From assembly GCA_013214575.1 (NCBI GenBank), contig JABSSD010000217.1, forward strand, positions 30,039 to 94,038: a stretch of 64,000 nt of DNA. The letters are read 5' to 3'. Shown piece after piece: positions 1 through 8,658 of this stretch. Position 1 is the stretch's first letter, and the number at the start of each line of letters is the position of its first letter. The notes below the pieces were generated by a model, which was not told the DNA's origin, did no database searches, and was given only the letters and a program-made list of their open reading frames with translations. This DNA is from Paracoccaceae bacterium (GTDB lineage: Bacteria > Pseudomonadota > Alphaproteobacteria > Rhodobacterales > Rhodobacteraceae). The translations under genes and the position numbers were made by a program.

Positions 1-1032
1 GCTGAACAACGCCCAAACGAAGACCGCGTCGGGCTGACGCCGACAGGCGCTGCGGCACTGATGCAGGCCGGCATCAAGGTCACCATCGAGCAAAGCACGG
101 TGCGGGCGATCCCGCTGCAGGGCTATATCGACGCCGGCTGCGCCATCGCGTCGGAAAACAGCTGGCCGCAGGCGCCCTCCGATGCCATCATCTTTGGCCT
201 CAAGGAGCTGCCCGAGGATGGCACTGCGCTGCCCCATAACCACATCATGTTTGGCCATGCCTACAAGGGTCAGCATTCGGGCAAGGCACTGCTGGACCGC
301 TTCAAGGCCGGTGGCGGCACCCTCTATGATCTGGAGTATCTGGTGGAGGAGAACGGCCGCCGGGTTGCGGCCTTTGGCTATTGGGCTGGCTACGCAGGCG
401 CAGCGGTGACCCTGAAAACCTGGGCGGCGCAGCAGGGCGGCGGTCTCTGCGGGCCGGTTGGGGTCTACCCCAGCAAAGACACCCTGCTGGATGAGCTCGG
501 CGCAGAGCTGGACGCCACTGGCGCAGACCGCCCCAAGGCCATCGTTATTGGTGCCATGGGCCGGGTCGGCACCGGGGCTGCTGATCTATGCGAGGCTCTG
601 GGCGTCACCGTGACCAAATGGGATATGGCTGAGACCTCCAGCGGCGGACCCTTCCCCGAAATCCTGGCCCATGATCTGTTCCTGAACTGCATCTTTGCCC
701 GCCCCGGAACCCCGGTGTTTGTGCCGCTTGAGGCGCTGACTGCGCCACGCCAGCTCAGCGCCATTGGCGATGTTGCCTGCGACCCGGACAGCGATTACAA
801 CCCGGTGCCGGTCTATGACCGCGCCACCACCTGGCAGGCCCCGGCGCTGCGGGTTGCCTCTGACCCGGTGCTGGACGTGATGGCGATCGACAATCTGCCG
901 TCGATGCTGCCGGTGGAAAGCTCGCAGGATTACGGCGCACAATTGCTGCCGTCGCTGCTGACGCTGGATGATCTGCAGGCCGGAGTCTGGGGAAGGGCGG
1001 CGGCCAGCTTTGCCACCCATACCAAAGACTGA
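1..1032 (+). CDS. Saccharopine dehydrogenase, L-lysine-forming type (5' partial)
   Basis: The reading frame is open from the first base, so the N-terminus lies outside the window; 343 residues are visible. The start of the visible protein (AEQRPNEDRVGLTPTGAAAL) matches the N-terminal substrate-binding block of the Lys1 / alanine-dehydrogenase-like family, and a glycine-rich nucleotide-binding stretch (GAMGRVGTGAADLCEALG) follows near codon 183. Family enzymes interconvert saccharopine with lysine and 2-oxoglutarate using NAD(P)H in the cytosol. The gene lies 71 bases before a second saccharopine-dehydrogenase-like gene on the same strand, which suggests the two consecutive steps of lysine breakdown through saccharopine. 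Direction of flux (degradation or synthesis) is inferred, not seen. Nearly complete, since the family is about 350 residues. Confidence 0.85.
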   Translation, partial: AEQRPNEDRVGLTPTGAAALMQAGIKVTIEQSTVRAIPLQGYIDAGCAIASENSWPQAPSDAIIFGLKELPEDGTALPHNHIMFGHAYKGQHSGKALLDRFKAGGGTLYDLEYLVEENGRRVAAFGYWAGYAGAAVTLKTWAAQQGGGLCGPVGVYPSKDTLLDELGAELDATGADRPKAIVIGAMGRVGTGAADLCEALGVTVTKWDMAETSSGGPFPEILAHDLFLNCIFARPGTPVFVPLEALTAPRQLSAIGDVACDPDSDYNPVPVYDRATTWQAPALRVASDPVLDVMAIDNLPSMLPVESSQDYGAQLLPSLLTLDDLQAGVWGRAAASFATHTKD

Positions 1033-1103
1033 CAAAAACAGCAGTGGTCGCGGCAATCGCCGCCACTGCCCCAGATACAAAATCAAATGAGGGAGAGATA
1101 CTC

Positions 1104-2246
1104 ATGACAATCCACTGGTGCGGCACCGGCCTTTCGGCCATCCCCGGCCTTCGCCGCCTGCTGCAGGCAGGACATGATGTTGCGGTATGGAACCGCACCA
1201 TCGACAAGGCCCAACAGGCCGTCGGCGACCTGACCAAGAACATTCAGGCCTTTGACCTCGACAGCCTGGGTGCTCAGGTCACCGCCAAAGATGTCATCGT
1301 CTCGATGCTGCCCGGCGACTGGCACCTGCCACTGGCTGAACTGGCGATCGCCAAGGGCGCCCATTTTGTCTCGTCCTCCTACATCGCACCCGAGATGCGG
1401 GCGCTGAACGACAAGGCCCGCGCCGCCGGGGTTGCCCTGGTCAATGAGGTCGGCCTGGACCCAGGCATCGACCACCTGATGGCGCATGCGCTGGTGGACG
1501 ACTACAAGGCCTCTGAAGCCTATGACGCCAGCAATGAAATCAGCTTCATCTCCTATTGCGGTGGCGTGCCCAAGATCGCCAATGACTTCCGCTACAAATT
1601 CAGCTGGTCCCCTTTGGGCGTGCTCAAGGCGCTGCGCTCGCCGTCGCGCTCGATCCGCGACCACAAAACCCTGGACACTGCCCGCCCCTGGGACGCGATC
1701 TCCAGCTACACCGCGCCGCTGCCGACGCCAGAGAGCTTCGAGGTCTACCCCAACCGCGATTCACTGCCGTTCATGCAGCAATATGAATTTGGCGACGACT
1801 GGTCGGTCAAAAACTTCGTCCGCGGCACCCTGCGCCTCAACGGCTGGGCGCAGGCCTGGGACGGCGTGTTCAAAGAGGTCGAAACCCTGTCCGGCCCCGA
1901 GGGCGACGCCCGCCTGAAAGAGATGTCCGACCAGTTCTGGCAAGACCACTCCTATGACGAAGGCGAGCCCGACCGGGTGGTTCTCTGCGTTGACCTGAAG
2001 GCCGAAAAAGACGGCGCCGTGGTCTGGCACAAGTCTTATGTCATGGATGCCTGGGGCGACGAGAATGGCACTGCTATGGCGCGTCTGGTGTCGGTGCCGG
2101 TGTCACTGGCAATCGAAGCCGCGATGACCGGCAAAATTGCCGCCGGCGTGCACGCCGCCCCCAGTGGTCCCAAACTGGTGGCCGAGTGGATGTCGGAAAT
2201 CGACAAGCTGGCTCAGCACCTCGAGTTGACGGATCAATTGGCCTGA
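1104..2246 (+). CDS. Saccharopine dehydrogenase family protein (glutamate-forming type)
   Basis: 380 residues. An N-terminal NAD(P)-binding fold (HWCGTGLSAIPGL, then AVWNR at the end of the second strand) is followed by the Lys9-like core: VSMLPGDWHLPLAEL, FVSSSYIAPEMR and NEVGLDPGIDHLMAH, the last being the signature that lines the saccharopine site. The expected reaction is saccharopine to glutamate and 2-aminoadipate semialdehyde. I chose ATG 1104 over the upstream in-frame ATG at 1044 because GGGAGAGA lies just before it and conservation begins there. It follows the lysine-forming enzyme and is probably cotranscribed with it, giving a split version of the fused eukaryotic LKR/SDH enzyme. 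Confidence 0.85.
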   Translation: MTIHWCGTGLSAIPGLRRLLQAGHDVAVWNRTIDKAQQAVGDLTKNIQAFDLDSLGAQVTAKDVIVSMLPGDWHLPLAELAIAKGAHFVSSSYIAPEMRALNDKARAAGVALVNEVGLDPGIDHLMAHALVDDYKASEAYDASNEISFISYCGGVPKIANDFRYKFSWSPLGVLKALRSPSRSIRDHKTLDTARPWDAISSYTAPLPTPESFEVYPNRDSLPFMQQYEFGDDWSVKNFVRGTLRLNGWAQAWDGVFKEVETLSGPEGDARLKEMSDQFWQDHSYDEGEPDRVVLCVDLKAEKDGAVVWHKSYVMDAWGDENGTAMARLVSVPVSLAIEAAMTGKIAAGVHAAPSGPKLVAEWMSEIDKLAQHLELTDQLA

Positions 2247-2254
2247 CGCCAATC

Positions 2255-2283
2255 CCAGGGGCCTGCCAAACGCCGGCCCCTGG
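2255..2283 (+). terminator. GC-rich hairpin after the saccharopine dehydrogenase gene
   Basis: A 9-bp perfect stem (CCAGGGGCC / GGCCCCTGG, loop 11) begins 8 bases after the stop codon. No clear U-tract follows, so termination is possible but not shown. Confidence 0.45.
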
Positions 2284-2300
2284 CACAGCTCGCCCCTTTA

Positions 2301-2346
2301 TTCATCTGGCTGAAAATATCCCAGGGAGTTTGGGGGGCTGGCCCCT
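2301..2346 (+). repeat. Dispersed 3'-flank repeat, copy 1
   Basis: Contains TTCATCTGGCTGAAAATATC followed by a G-rich run and a GGGGCTGGCCCC-type inverted repeat. The same core occurs at 15289-15333 and, reversed, at 47869-47932. All three copies follow the stop codon of a gene and point in that gene's direction. Confidence 0.75.
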
Positions 2347-2400
2347 CGATACCCGCGGGCCTGATTTGCCGGAGGCATCGAGGGACACCGCTTGGTAGCA

Positions 2401-2440
2401 CTCTGCGCCGCCCGGGATCACTCTGCACCGCCCGGTATCC
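2401..2440. repeat. Imperfect 20-bp tandem repeat
   Basis: Two adjacent 20-base units both begin CTCTGC and share CCGCCCGG at the same place, differing at a few positions. A decayed partial unit follows (GGCCGGTATCACTC). It lies between the 3' ends of convergent genes; no function is evident. Confidence 0.6.
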
Positions 2441-2531
2441 GGTGGCCGGTATCACTCGGTAGCCAGCATCTTTGGGCTCCGCCCGTCCTCGCCTGAATTG
2501 CTCTCCCAGAGCACTTCCAAGACGGCGAGGA

Positions 2532-2849
2532 CTACATAAGATCATTTTCTACGGCTTGGGCGGAAATGCCCAGGGCATCCAAGCCGTTCTCCAGATGATC
2601 CGACAGATGTGGCGTCCCCAGCAGATAGTCGGCACATGGGGTAGAGGCATCCCGCCTCGCGGTCATGATCGCCTCGGCCAGATCCTCGACAAAAAAGCTC
2701 TCACGACCAATCCACATGACCGCCACCAATTCGGCCTGCTCATCTTCGTTCAGTCGATCAATAAAGGCGCGCAACTCACCCTCTGCACGGTGTAGCTCCC
2801 GCCCCATCATCGCCACCTGCGCAATTTTGCGGGTAGAAATTTCCAACAT
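2532..2849 (-). CDS. DUF3775 domain protein
   Basis: 105 residues. It begins MLEISTRKIAQVAMMGREL and has the family pattern of an N-terminal helix, an acidic middle (LNEDEQAELVAVMWIGR) and LAEAIMTARR before a short C-terminal segment with LLGTPHLSDHLENGLDALG. Function of the family is unknown; it is common in alphaproteobacteria. ATG 2849 was chosen because AAAGGAG lies 6 bases upstream and the family start motif MLEIS begins there; the longer frame to 2933 runs into the intergenic region. It is transcribed in the same direction as the cyclase gene behind it, with a gap of about 100 bases. Confidence 0.75.
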   Translation of the reverse strand: MLEISTRKIAQVAMMGRELHRAEGELRAFIDRLNEDEQAELVAVMWIGRESFFVEDLAEAIMTARRDASTPCADYLLGTPHLSDHLENGLDALGISAQAVENDLM

Positions 2850-2945
2850 GGCTTGGCTCCTTTCCATCTGCCTGACCTCAGCATAACAGATAGCGCAGCA
2901 GCCAAGGATATCTTTGATCTGCAACAACCCCAAAGCGGGGTTTTC

Positions 2946-4223
2946 TCAGCGACGGCCAAAGATTTCGATGCCGCCGCTGCGCCCGCGAAGCACGGCGGCT
3001 GGCAGCGGGTTCCACCCTTGCGACGCGGGCGCCACCGATGCGGCCTGCAACACCGCCGCCGAGACAATGATGCCCTGCTGCTCCTGCTTGGTCAGTTGCT
3101 CCAGCCGCGCCGCGATATTCACCGTGTCGCCAAACACCGTGTATTCCAGCCGCTGCGGATCGCCGACCACCCCCGAGAAGACCTCGCCCCAATGCAGGCC
3201 AATACCCACAAAAACTGCCTCGTCCCCGGCAGCCAGCCGGGCGTCAGACCACTCCGCTATGCTCGCGGCCAGGCCCGTGGCGCAACCCACCGCCCGAACC
3301 GCCGCGTTGTCGCCTTCAAACAGAACCATAGCCGCATCGCCGATAAATTTGTCGATCATGCCGCCATAGGTATCCGTACATCCCTGCACCCGGCTGCGAA
3401 AATCGGTGATGTAGCTGCCAACCTGATGTGGATCCCGGCCCTGCGACCAGCGGGTAAATCCCCGAATATCGATAAACAGCACCGCCATGTTCTGACGACT
3501 GCCGCGGCGCAGCTCTTCCAACCCGCTACCCGCCAGCCGCGCCGTCAGCTGGGCTGGCAGATAACGGGTCAAATTTGCCTTTTGCTGCGCCTCGGTGATG
3601 GACCGGTGCAACAGGCGCCGCATCCGCCAGGCGGCCACCACCAGCACCAGCCCACCAAGGACAATCATGGTTATGCGAATGACATTGGGCGGCCCCGAAA
3701 GCAAATTCTGCGCCCGCTCAACCACAAAAGGTGTCACCTCCTGCGGTTGCCACAGCGATAACGCCGCCAGTCCCGCCGCAATCACCGCAACGCAATAGGC
3801 CTGCAAAAACGGATTGAACCGCAGCACCGTAAAGCCAAAAATGGCCGGCACCAGCCAGGTCGGCGGCAGAATGAACGTCAACTCCCCGGGCAGACCAGTG
3901 TTTTCCAACCCGGCCCAAGTGTTGGCCAGCATGAACAGGCAGTCCAGGGTGACCAACGGCCAGACCATCCAACTGCGAATGCGCCCGCTACGCGCCATCC
4001 ACAGCGAGATCACCCCGACCAATAGATAGGAAATTATGGTTGCTAGGGCAAATATCCACTGCCGCCGCAAATATTGTTCGGGGGCCACCTCGCTGCCGCC
4101 GACCGCCAGAATGAACATTCCCATCAGACCCAGAGCGACCGCAATCCGCAGCAAGGAAACAACTTGCTCGGCTTCCACTTCAGCCTGTTTCAGCAGGCTA
4201 TTATCCGATGCAAGTATACTCAT
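2946..4223 (-). CDS. Membrane class III adenylate/guanylate cyclase
   Basis: 425 residues. Roughly six hydrophobic segments occupy residues 25-200 (for example ALGLMGMFILAV, FALATIISYLLVGVISLW, IVLGGLVLVVAAW). A linker with YLPAQLTARLAGSG follows, then a class III nucleotidyl cyclase domain: metal-binding Asp in LFIDIRGFTRWS (about 249-260), second metal region MIDKFIGDAAMVLF (about 289-302) and VFGDTVNIAARLEQ towards the end. It should make cAMP (or cGMP) on the cytoplasmic face in response to a membrane signal. Start 4223 is an ATG with AAGGA 12 bases upstream; the longer frame starts at a TTG. Substrate choice cannot be read with certainty. Confidence 0.88.
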   Translation of the reverse strand: MSILASDNSLLKQAEVEAEQVVSLLRIAVALGLMGMFILAVGGSEVAPEQYLRRQWIFALATIISYLLVGVISLWMARSGRIRSWMVWPLVTLDCLFMLANTWAGLENTGLPGELTFILPPTWLVPAIFGFTVLRFNPFLQAYCVAVIAAGLAALSLWQPQEVTPFVVERAQNLLSGPPNVIRITMIVLGGLVLVVAAWRMRRLLHRSITEAQQKANLTRYLPAQLTARLAGSGLEELRRGSRQNMAVLFIDIRGFTRWSQGRDPHQVGSYITDFRSRVQGCTDTYGGMIDKFIGDAAMVLFEGDNAAVRAVGCATGLAASIAEWSDARLAAGDEAVFVGIGLHWGEVFSGVVGDPQRLEYTVFGDTVNIAARLEQLTKQEQQGIIVSAAVLQAASVAPASQGWNPLPAAVLRGRSGGIEIFGRR

Positions 4224-4313
4224 TTTTCTGCTGATCCTTGTGGCGTGACTGTTTGGCGATCCCTGCAATACCTACACGGTGAGCGGCCTGATTTCCGCCG
4301 CACTGGGCGGGTT

Positions 4314-5714
4314 TTAGTCGGTCCCCAGCAGGTCCGTCACCCGCCGTGCATCACTTTCCACCTGGGCTGGAGTGGCCAGCTCGGACCCCTTCGCAACCAC
4401 TCCCATCGTCTCAAACTTGCGGGCCGAGGGCAGCACCCGCGCCTCCAGCGAGCCCACCGCCTTGTTGTAGCTGCTGACCGACGAGGACAGCGCCCGGCCC
4501 ACCGAGGCCAGATTGGCCGAGAATGTCACCAGACGTTGGTACAGCTCCTTGGCGGTTTCCTGCACCTCCAGTGCATTCTCGGCCATCTTTTCCTGCTGCC
4601 AGCCATAGGCAATGGATTTCACTAGCGCCATCAGGGTTGTCGGCGTGGCAATCAGCACCTTGTGTTCAAAGGCATATTCTATCAGCCCGGTATCCACCTC
4701 AGCCGCCGCCGACACAAAGGTCTCGCCGGGGATGAACATCACCACAAAATCCGGGGTCTCGCCCAGCGCGCTTTGATAGGCCTTTGAGGCCAGCTGTTTC
4801 ACATGGGTGCGCACATGCCGGGCATGGCGCTGCAGGCATTCCTGCTGCAGCTCCGGGGTCTCTGCCTCCAGCGCATCCAGATAGCCATCCAGCGGCGTCT
4901 TGGCGTCCACCACGATGCTTTTGCCGCCGGGGATGCGCACGATCGCATCCGGGCGGCGCAGCCCATCGTCGGTGCCCAGCGTTTTCTCCAGGTCATAATC
5001 CACATGCTCGGACATGCCTGCCATGTCGAACACCTGCCGCAACTGCATCTCGCCCCAGCGGCCGCGCGTCTTAGGGGCGCGCAGCGCCTGCACCAGCTTG
5101 CGGGTCTCGCCGCCCAGCGCCGCCTGCCCTTCGGTCAGCGCCTTTACCTGCTCGCGAATGGCCCCATAAGCCTCGGTGCGGGCCTGCTCGATTTCCTTGA
5201 TCCGATCGCCAAACTGACCCAGCTTCTCGTCCAGCGGCTTGACCAGCCCCTCAATTGCTGCGTGGCGCTTGGCCAGATCCGCATCGGCGGTCTGCGAATG
5301 GCTCTTGAACCGCTCGCTGACTAGGGTCAGGAAATTCTCCGAGTTCTGCTTCAGCACCCCCGAGGCCATCGCCGCAAATTTATGCTCCAGCTGCAAATTC
5401 ATCCGCCGCAGCTCTTCCAGCCGTGCCTCATGCTCGCCCTTCAGCGCCCGCACCTCGGCCTCGGCCTGATGCCGCGCCGCCAACTCGCCGTCCCGCAGCT
5501 GACGCAGGGCGACCAGCTCTCCACTTAAATCCGGCAGCCGCGCCACCTCAGTCTGCATCGAGGCACAGGCCTGTCGCAGCTCGATATTCTCGTGCCGCAG
5601 CGCGTCAACCACAGGGATATGTTTGCGGGTCATCAGCCAGAGCACCGCAAACATCACGGCGGCCACAGCAAAGGCCAGTGCGGCCAGCGGCCACCAGGTA
5701 GGATCTATCTGCAC
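4314..5714 (-). CDS. rmuC: DNA recombination protein RmuC
   Basis: 466 residues. An N-terminal membrane anchor (ALAFAVAAVMFAVLWLM, about 10-28) is followed by a long coiled coil (about 40-190, rich in E, R, L and Q) and the RmuC core: RGRWGEMQLRQVFDMAGM, SIVVDAKTPLDGYLDALE and FVVMFIPGETFVSAA. The core is related to PD-(D/E)XK nucleases. RmuC limits DNA rearrangement at inverted repeats. It lies directly downstream of mutL on the same strand with a 30-base gap, so two genome-stability genes are probably cotranscribed. Length is typical. Confidence 0.93.
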   Translation of the reverse strand: MQIDPTWWPLAALAFAVAAVMFAVLWLMTRKHIPVVDALRHENIELRQACASMQTEVARLPDLSGELVALRQLRDGELAARHQAEAEVRALKGEHEARLEELRRMNLQLEHKFAAMASGVLKQNSENFLTLVSERFKSHSQTADADLAKRHAAIEGLVKPLDEKLGQFGDRIKEIEQARTEAYGAIREQVKALTEGQAALGGETRKLVQALRAPKTRGRWGEMQLRQVFDMAGMSEHVDYDLEKTLGTDDGLRRPDAIVRIPGGKSIVVDAKTPLDGYLDALEAETPELQQECLQRHARHVRTHVKQLASKAYQSALGETPDFVVMFIPGETFVSAAAEVDTGLIEYAFEHKVLIATPTTLMALVKSIAYGWQQEKMAENALEVQETAKELYQRLVTFSANLASVGRALSSSVSSYNKAVGSLEARVLPSARKFETMGVVAKGSELATPAQVESDARRVTDLLGTD

Positions 5715-5744
5715 GGGGAGGCTCCCTGTTCTGTGCTCTGGCGC

Positions 5745-7637
5745 TTAAGTGCGGCCAAACAGCCGTTCAATATCGGCCAGTTTCAATTCAACATATGTCG
5801 GGCGGCCATGGTTGCACTGGCCGGAATGCGGCGTTGCCTCCATTTCGCGCAACAGGGCATTCATCTCTTCGCCGCGCATCCGCCGCCCGGATCGGATCGA
5901 GCCATGACAGGCCACCCGGCTCAGGATCGCCTCGACCTTGGCCTGCAGCAACTGGCTGCTGCCCTGATCGTCCAGCTCGTCGAGAATATCGCGGATCATC
6001 GCGGCGGCATTGACCGCGCCCAGAATGGCAGGCGTTTCCCGCACCGCAACGGCACTGCCGCCAAAGGGCTCGATGCCAAGACCGAATTTTGCCAGCTCCT
6101 GCGCCACCTCCAGCAGCCTGGCACAGTCATTCTCGCTCAACTCGACGATCTCGGGGATCAGCAGCGCCTGCGCGGCAACGCCGTTTTCCGCCATCTGGCG
6201 TTTCAGCTTTTCATAGACCAGCCGTTCATGCGCGGCGTGTTGATCAACAATCACCATACCGTCGGCGGTCTGGGCGATGATATAGTTCTCATGCACTTGG
6301 CCGCGGGCCGCACCCAGTGGCAGATGTTCGGCCCCGGGCACACTGTCCTCACCCGCAGGTGACGCTGGACCCGGGGCATCGATCAGCTGGCCGCTATAGC
6401 TCTCGGACAATTCCGCAAAACCCATGCTGGGCGGCATATCCGCCGGCCGCTGACCAGCATAAGACGCACCGCGCGCCGCCATTGACGGGTGGTCCATCTG
6501 ATAGACCCGTGGCGCCCCGCTGGCACTGGGTGTTTCCGGGCGCATCGCTCCCAGGGTGGCGCCGCCGACGGTGGTTGAGGCCCGGTGCCCGGCCTCGGCC
6601 AGGGCGTGGCGCAGGGCGGTGACGATCAAGCCACGGGCAATGCCGGGATCACGGAACCGCACCTCGGATTTGGCCGGGTGCACATTGACGTCCACCAGCT
6701 CGGGGTCACAGTCAAGGAACAGCGCCGCCGCCGGGTGGCGGTCCCGGCTGAGGAAATCAAAATAGGCGCCGCGAAGCGCCCCCTGCAGCATCTTGTCCTT
6801 GACCGGTCGGCCGTTGACGAACAGGAACTGCGCCACTGCCGCACCGCGCGAATAGGTTGGCAGCGCCGCATAGCCATAGAGCCGGATACCCTCGCGGCTG
6901 GCGTCAATCTTCAATGCGTTCTCGGCAAACTCACGGCCCAGAACCGAGGCCAGCCGCCCGTGTAGCGCGTCAAACAGATCGCCGCTCAGCGGGTCCGCCC
7001 GGAACGTCACCCGCCCCTGACCGCCGCCCGAGACATCGCGCAGGGTAAAGCCAATCGAGGGTTCCGCCATCGCCAGCCGCTTCACCACATCCGAGATCGC
7101 CTGCGATTCGGCGCGGTCGCTGCGCATGAATTTCAGCCGCGCCGGAGTGGCATAGAACAGGTCCGACAGCTCCACCACGGTACCCGATCGCAGCGCCGCC
7201 GGACGCACCGGCTCCAGCGCGCCCCCCGCCACCCGGATGGTGGCCGCGTCATGGCCCTTGGCCCGGCTGGTGATGCTCAGCCGCGCCACCGCCCCCAGAC
7301 TGGGCAGCGCCTCGCCGCGAAAGCCAAAGGTATGGATGTTCAAAAGGTCCGAGCCGTCGATTTTTGAGGTGGCATGGCGCGACAGCGCCAGCGGCAGATC
7401 CTGCGGCGACATGCCGTAGCCATCATCGGTCACCCGGATCAGCGTTTTGCCGCCATCGGCAATATCAATGGCAATGCGGGTGGCGCCGGCGTCGATGGCG
7501 TTCTCCACCAGTTCCTTGACCGCCGAGGCCGGCCTCTCCACCACCTCACCCGCCGCAATCCGGTTGATGGCGGCGTCATCCAGCTGGCGGATCACGGGGC
7601 GCGCGGGGTCACTGATCTGGGGGTCGGGGATGCTCAT
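5745..7637 (-). CDS. mutL: DNA mismatch repair protein MutL
   Basis: 630 residues. The N-terminal GHKL ATPase has all motifs: [35 protein letters not shown] and [14 protein letters not shown]. The C-terminal dimerisation domain carries [12 protein letters not shown], which fits the DQHA(X)2E(X)4E endonuclease signature (about 464-475), and the accessory motifs [12 protein letters not shown] and CNHGRPT (a CPHGRP variant). It should therefore nick DNA itself, as expected in bacteria without MutH. Start 7637 (MSIPDPQIS) was preferred to the longer frame, which would run into the upstream hairpin. It is followed by rmuC. Confidence 0.96.
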   Translation of the reverse strand: MSIPDPQISDPARPVIRQLDDAAINRIAAGEVVERPASAVKELVENAIDAGATRIAIDIADGGKTLIRVTDDGYGMSPQDLPLALSRHATSKIDGSDLLNIHTFGFRGEALPSLGAVARLSITSRAKGHDAATIRVAGGALEPVRPAALRSGTVVELSDLFYATPARLKFMRSDRAESQAISDVVKRLAMAEPSIGFTLRDVSGGGQGRVTFRADPLSGDLFDALHGRLASVLGREFAENALKIDASREGIRLYGYAALPTYSRGAAVAQFLFVNGRPVKDKMLQGALRGAYFDFLSRDRHPAAALFLDCDPELVDVNVHPAKSEVRFRDPGIARGLIVTALRHALAEAGHRASTTVGGATLGAMRPETPSASGAPRVYQMDHPSMAARGASYAGQRPADMPPSMGFAELSESYSGQLIDAPGPASPAGEDSVPGAEHLPLGAARGQVHENYIIAQTADGMVIVDQHAAHERLVYEKLKRQMAENGVAAQALLIPEIVELSENDCARLLEVAQELAKFGLGIEPFGGSAVAVRETPAILGAVNAAAMIRDILDELDDQGSSQLLQAKVEAILSRVACHGSIRSGRRMRGEEMNALLREMEATPHSGQCNHGRPTYVELKLADIERLFGRT

Positions 7638-7683
7638 GGTGTTAAATTTAGCAGAGCGCCGGGATTCTACCAGCCAAATTGAG

Positions 7684-7715
7684 CCCCCGGGCACGGCACC
7701 CGGGGGGGGATTTTT
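7684..7715 (-). terminator. Hairpin after sitD
   Basis: An 8-bp stem (CCCCCGGG / CCCGGGGG, loop CACGGCA) lies between the sitD stop codon and the mutL start. Read in the direction of sit transcription, the A-run is upstream of the stem and only CTCAATTT follows; the T-run is on the other strand. It is a hairpin in a terminator position rather than a textbook terminator. Confidence 0.5.
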
Positions 7716-7728
7716 CAGAGCGCCTGGC

Positions 7729-8658
7729 TTACACCCCCACTGGCGCGCCGCTGCGGGTCCGGCAGGGGCCAAACCGGGCGGTCAGCGCCAGCATCAGCCC
7801 CGAAACGGTGGCAATCATCCCCGCCGCACTGACCGCATCCTGCGCCCCCAGCCACAGCGGCCCATAGCCGGCCAGCACATAGCCCAGCACCGCAGACGAC
7901 ACCGCAAAGCCCACACTCCAGGCGACCTGGCCCTCCAGATGGTTCGACATCATCCGCGCCGCGGCCGGTGGGCAGATGAACATGGCGATGACGATGATCG
8001 AGCCCACCGCATCAAAGGCCGCCACCGCCGCCACCGCTGCGGTGATCACCAGCGCCAGTCCCAGCAGGTTGGTGCGAATGCCCAGGGTGCGGGCAAAGCC
8101 CTCATCGAAGGTCGAGATTTTCAGCACCCGCCAGAACAGCGCGATGAACAGCGACACCGCCAGCAGGGTCAGCGCCATGCGCGACAGCTCCACCGGCAGA
8201 TAGGCCAGCGCCTGCGGGTCCAGCAGCGACGACCAGCCAGTGGCGTCCAGCCAGATCAGGCTTTCCAGATTGCCATACAGCGCATGTTCCACATCCAGAT
8301 GCACCGACGAGGTGTCGGTTTGCTCCAGCAGCAGCACACCGCCGGCAAACATGGTGGTGAACACCACCCCCATCGCCGCACCGGGTTCAATCCGGCCCAG
8401 ACGACGGATCGCCTCAATCAGCACCACCGCCACCACCGCAGCCCCCGCCGCCCCCAGCATCATCGGCGCCGCCGAGATGGCGCCGGTCAGCAGAAAGGCC
8501 ACCACAATGCCCGGCAGCACCACATGGCTGATGGCATCGCCAATCAGCGCCTGTTTGCGCAGCAGCAGGAAATTCCCCGGCAGCGCACAGGCTACGGCGG
8601 CAAAGATGCCAATCAACAGCGGTGTCAGCGACAGGGGGACAAACTCTTCACCGCTCAT
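7729..8658 (-). CDS. sitD: Manganese/iron ABC transporter, membrane permease SitD
   Basis: 309 residues with eight to nine hydrophobic segments, belonging to the ABC-3 permease family. Family signature positions are visible: [18 protein letters not shown] near the N-terminus and [17 protein letters not shown] near residue 215. It should pair with SitC to form the inner-membrane channel for Mn2+ or Fe2+. Its start overlaps the end of sitC by 4 bases, implying translational coupling. As the last gene of sitABCD it ends just before a hairpin. Two different permeases in one operon fit Sit/Mnt/Tro systems better than the single-permease Znu zinc system. Confidence 0.9.
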   Translation of the reverse strand: MSGEEFVPLSLTPLLIGIFAAVACALPGNFLLLRKQALIGDAISHVVLPGIVVAFLLTGAISAAPMMLGAAGAAVVAVVLIEAIRRLGRIEPGAAMGVVFTTMFAGGVLLLEQTDTSSVHLDVEHALYGNLESLIWLDATGWSSLLDPQALAYLPVELSRMALTLLAVSLFIALFWRVLKISTFDEGFARTLGIRTNLLGLALVITAAVAAVAAFDAVGSIIVIAMFICPPAAARMMSNHLEGQVAWSVGFAVSSAVLGYVLAGYGPLWLGAQDAVSAAGMIATVSGLMLALTARFGPCRTRSGAPVGV

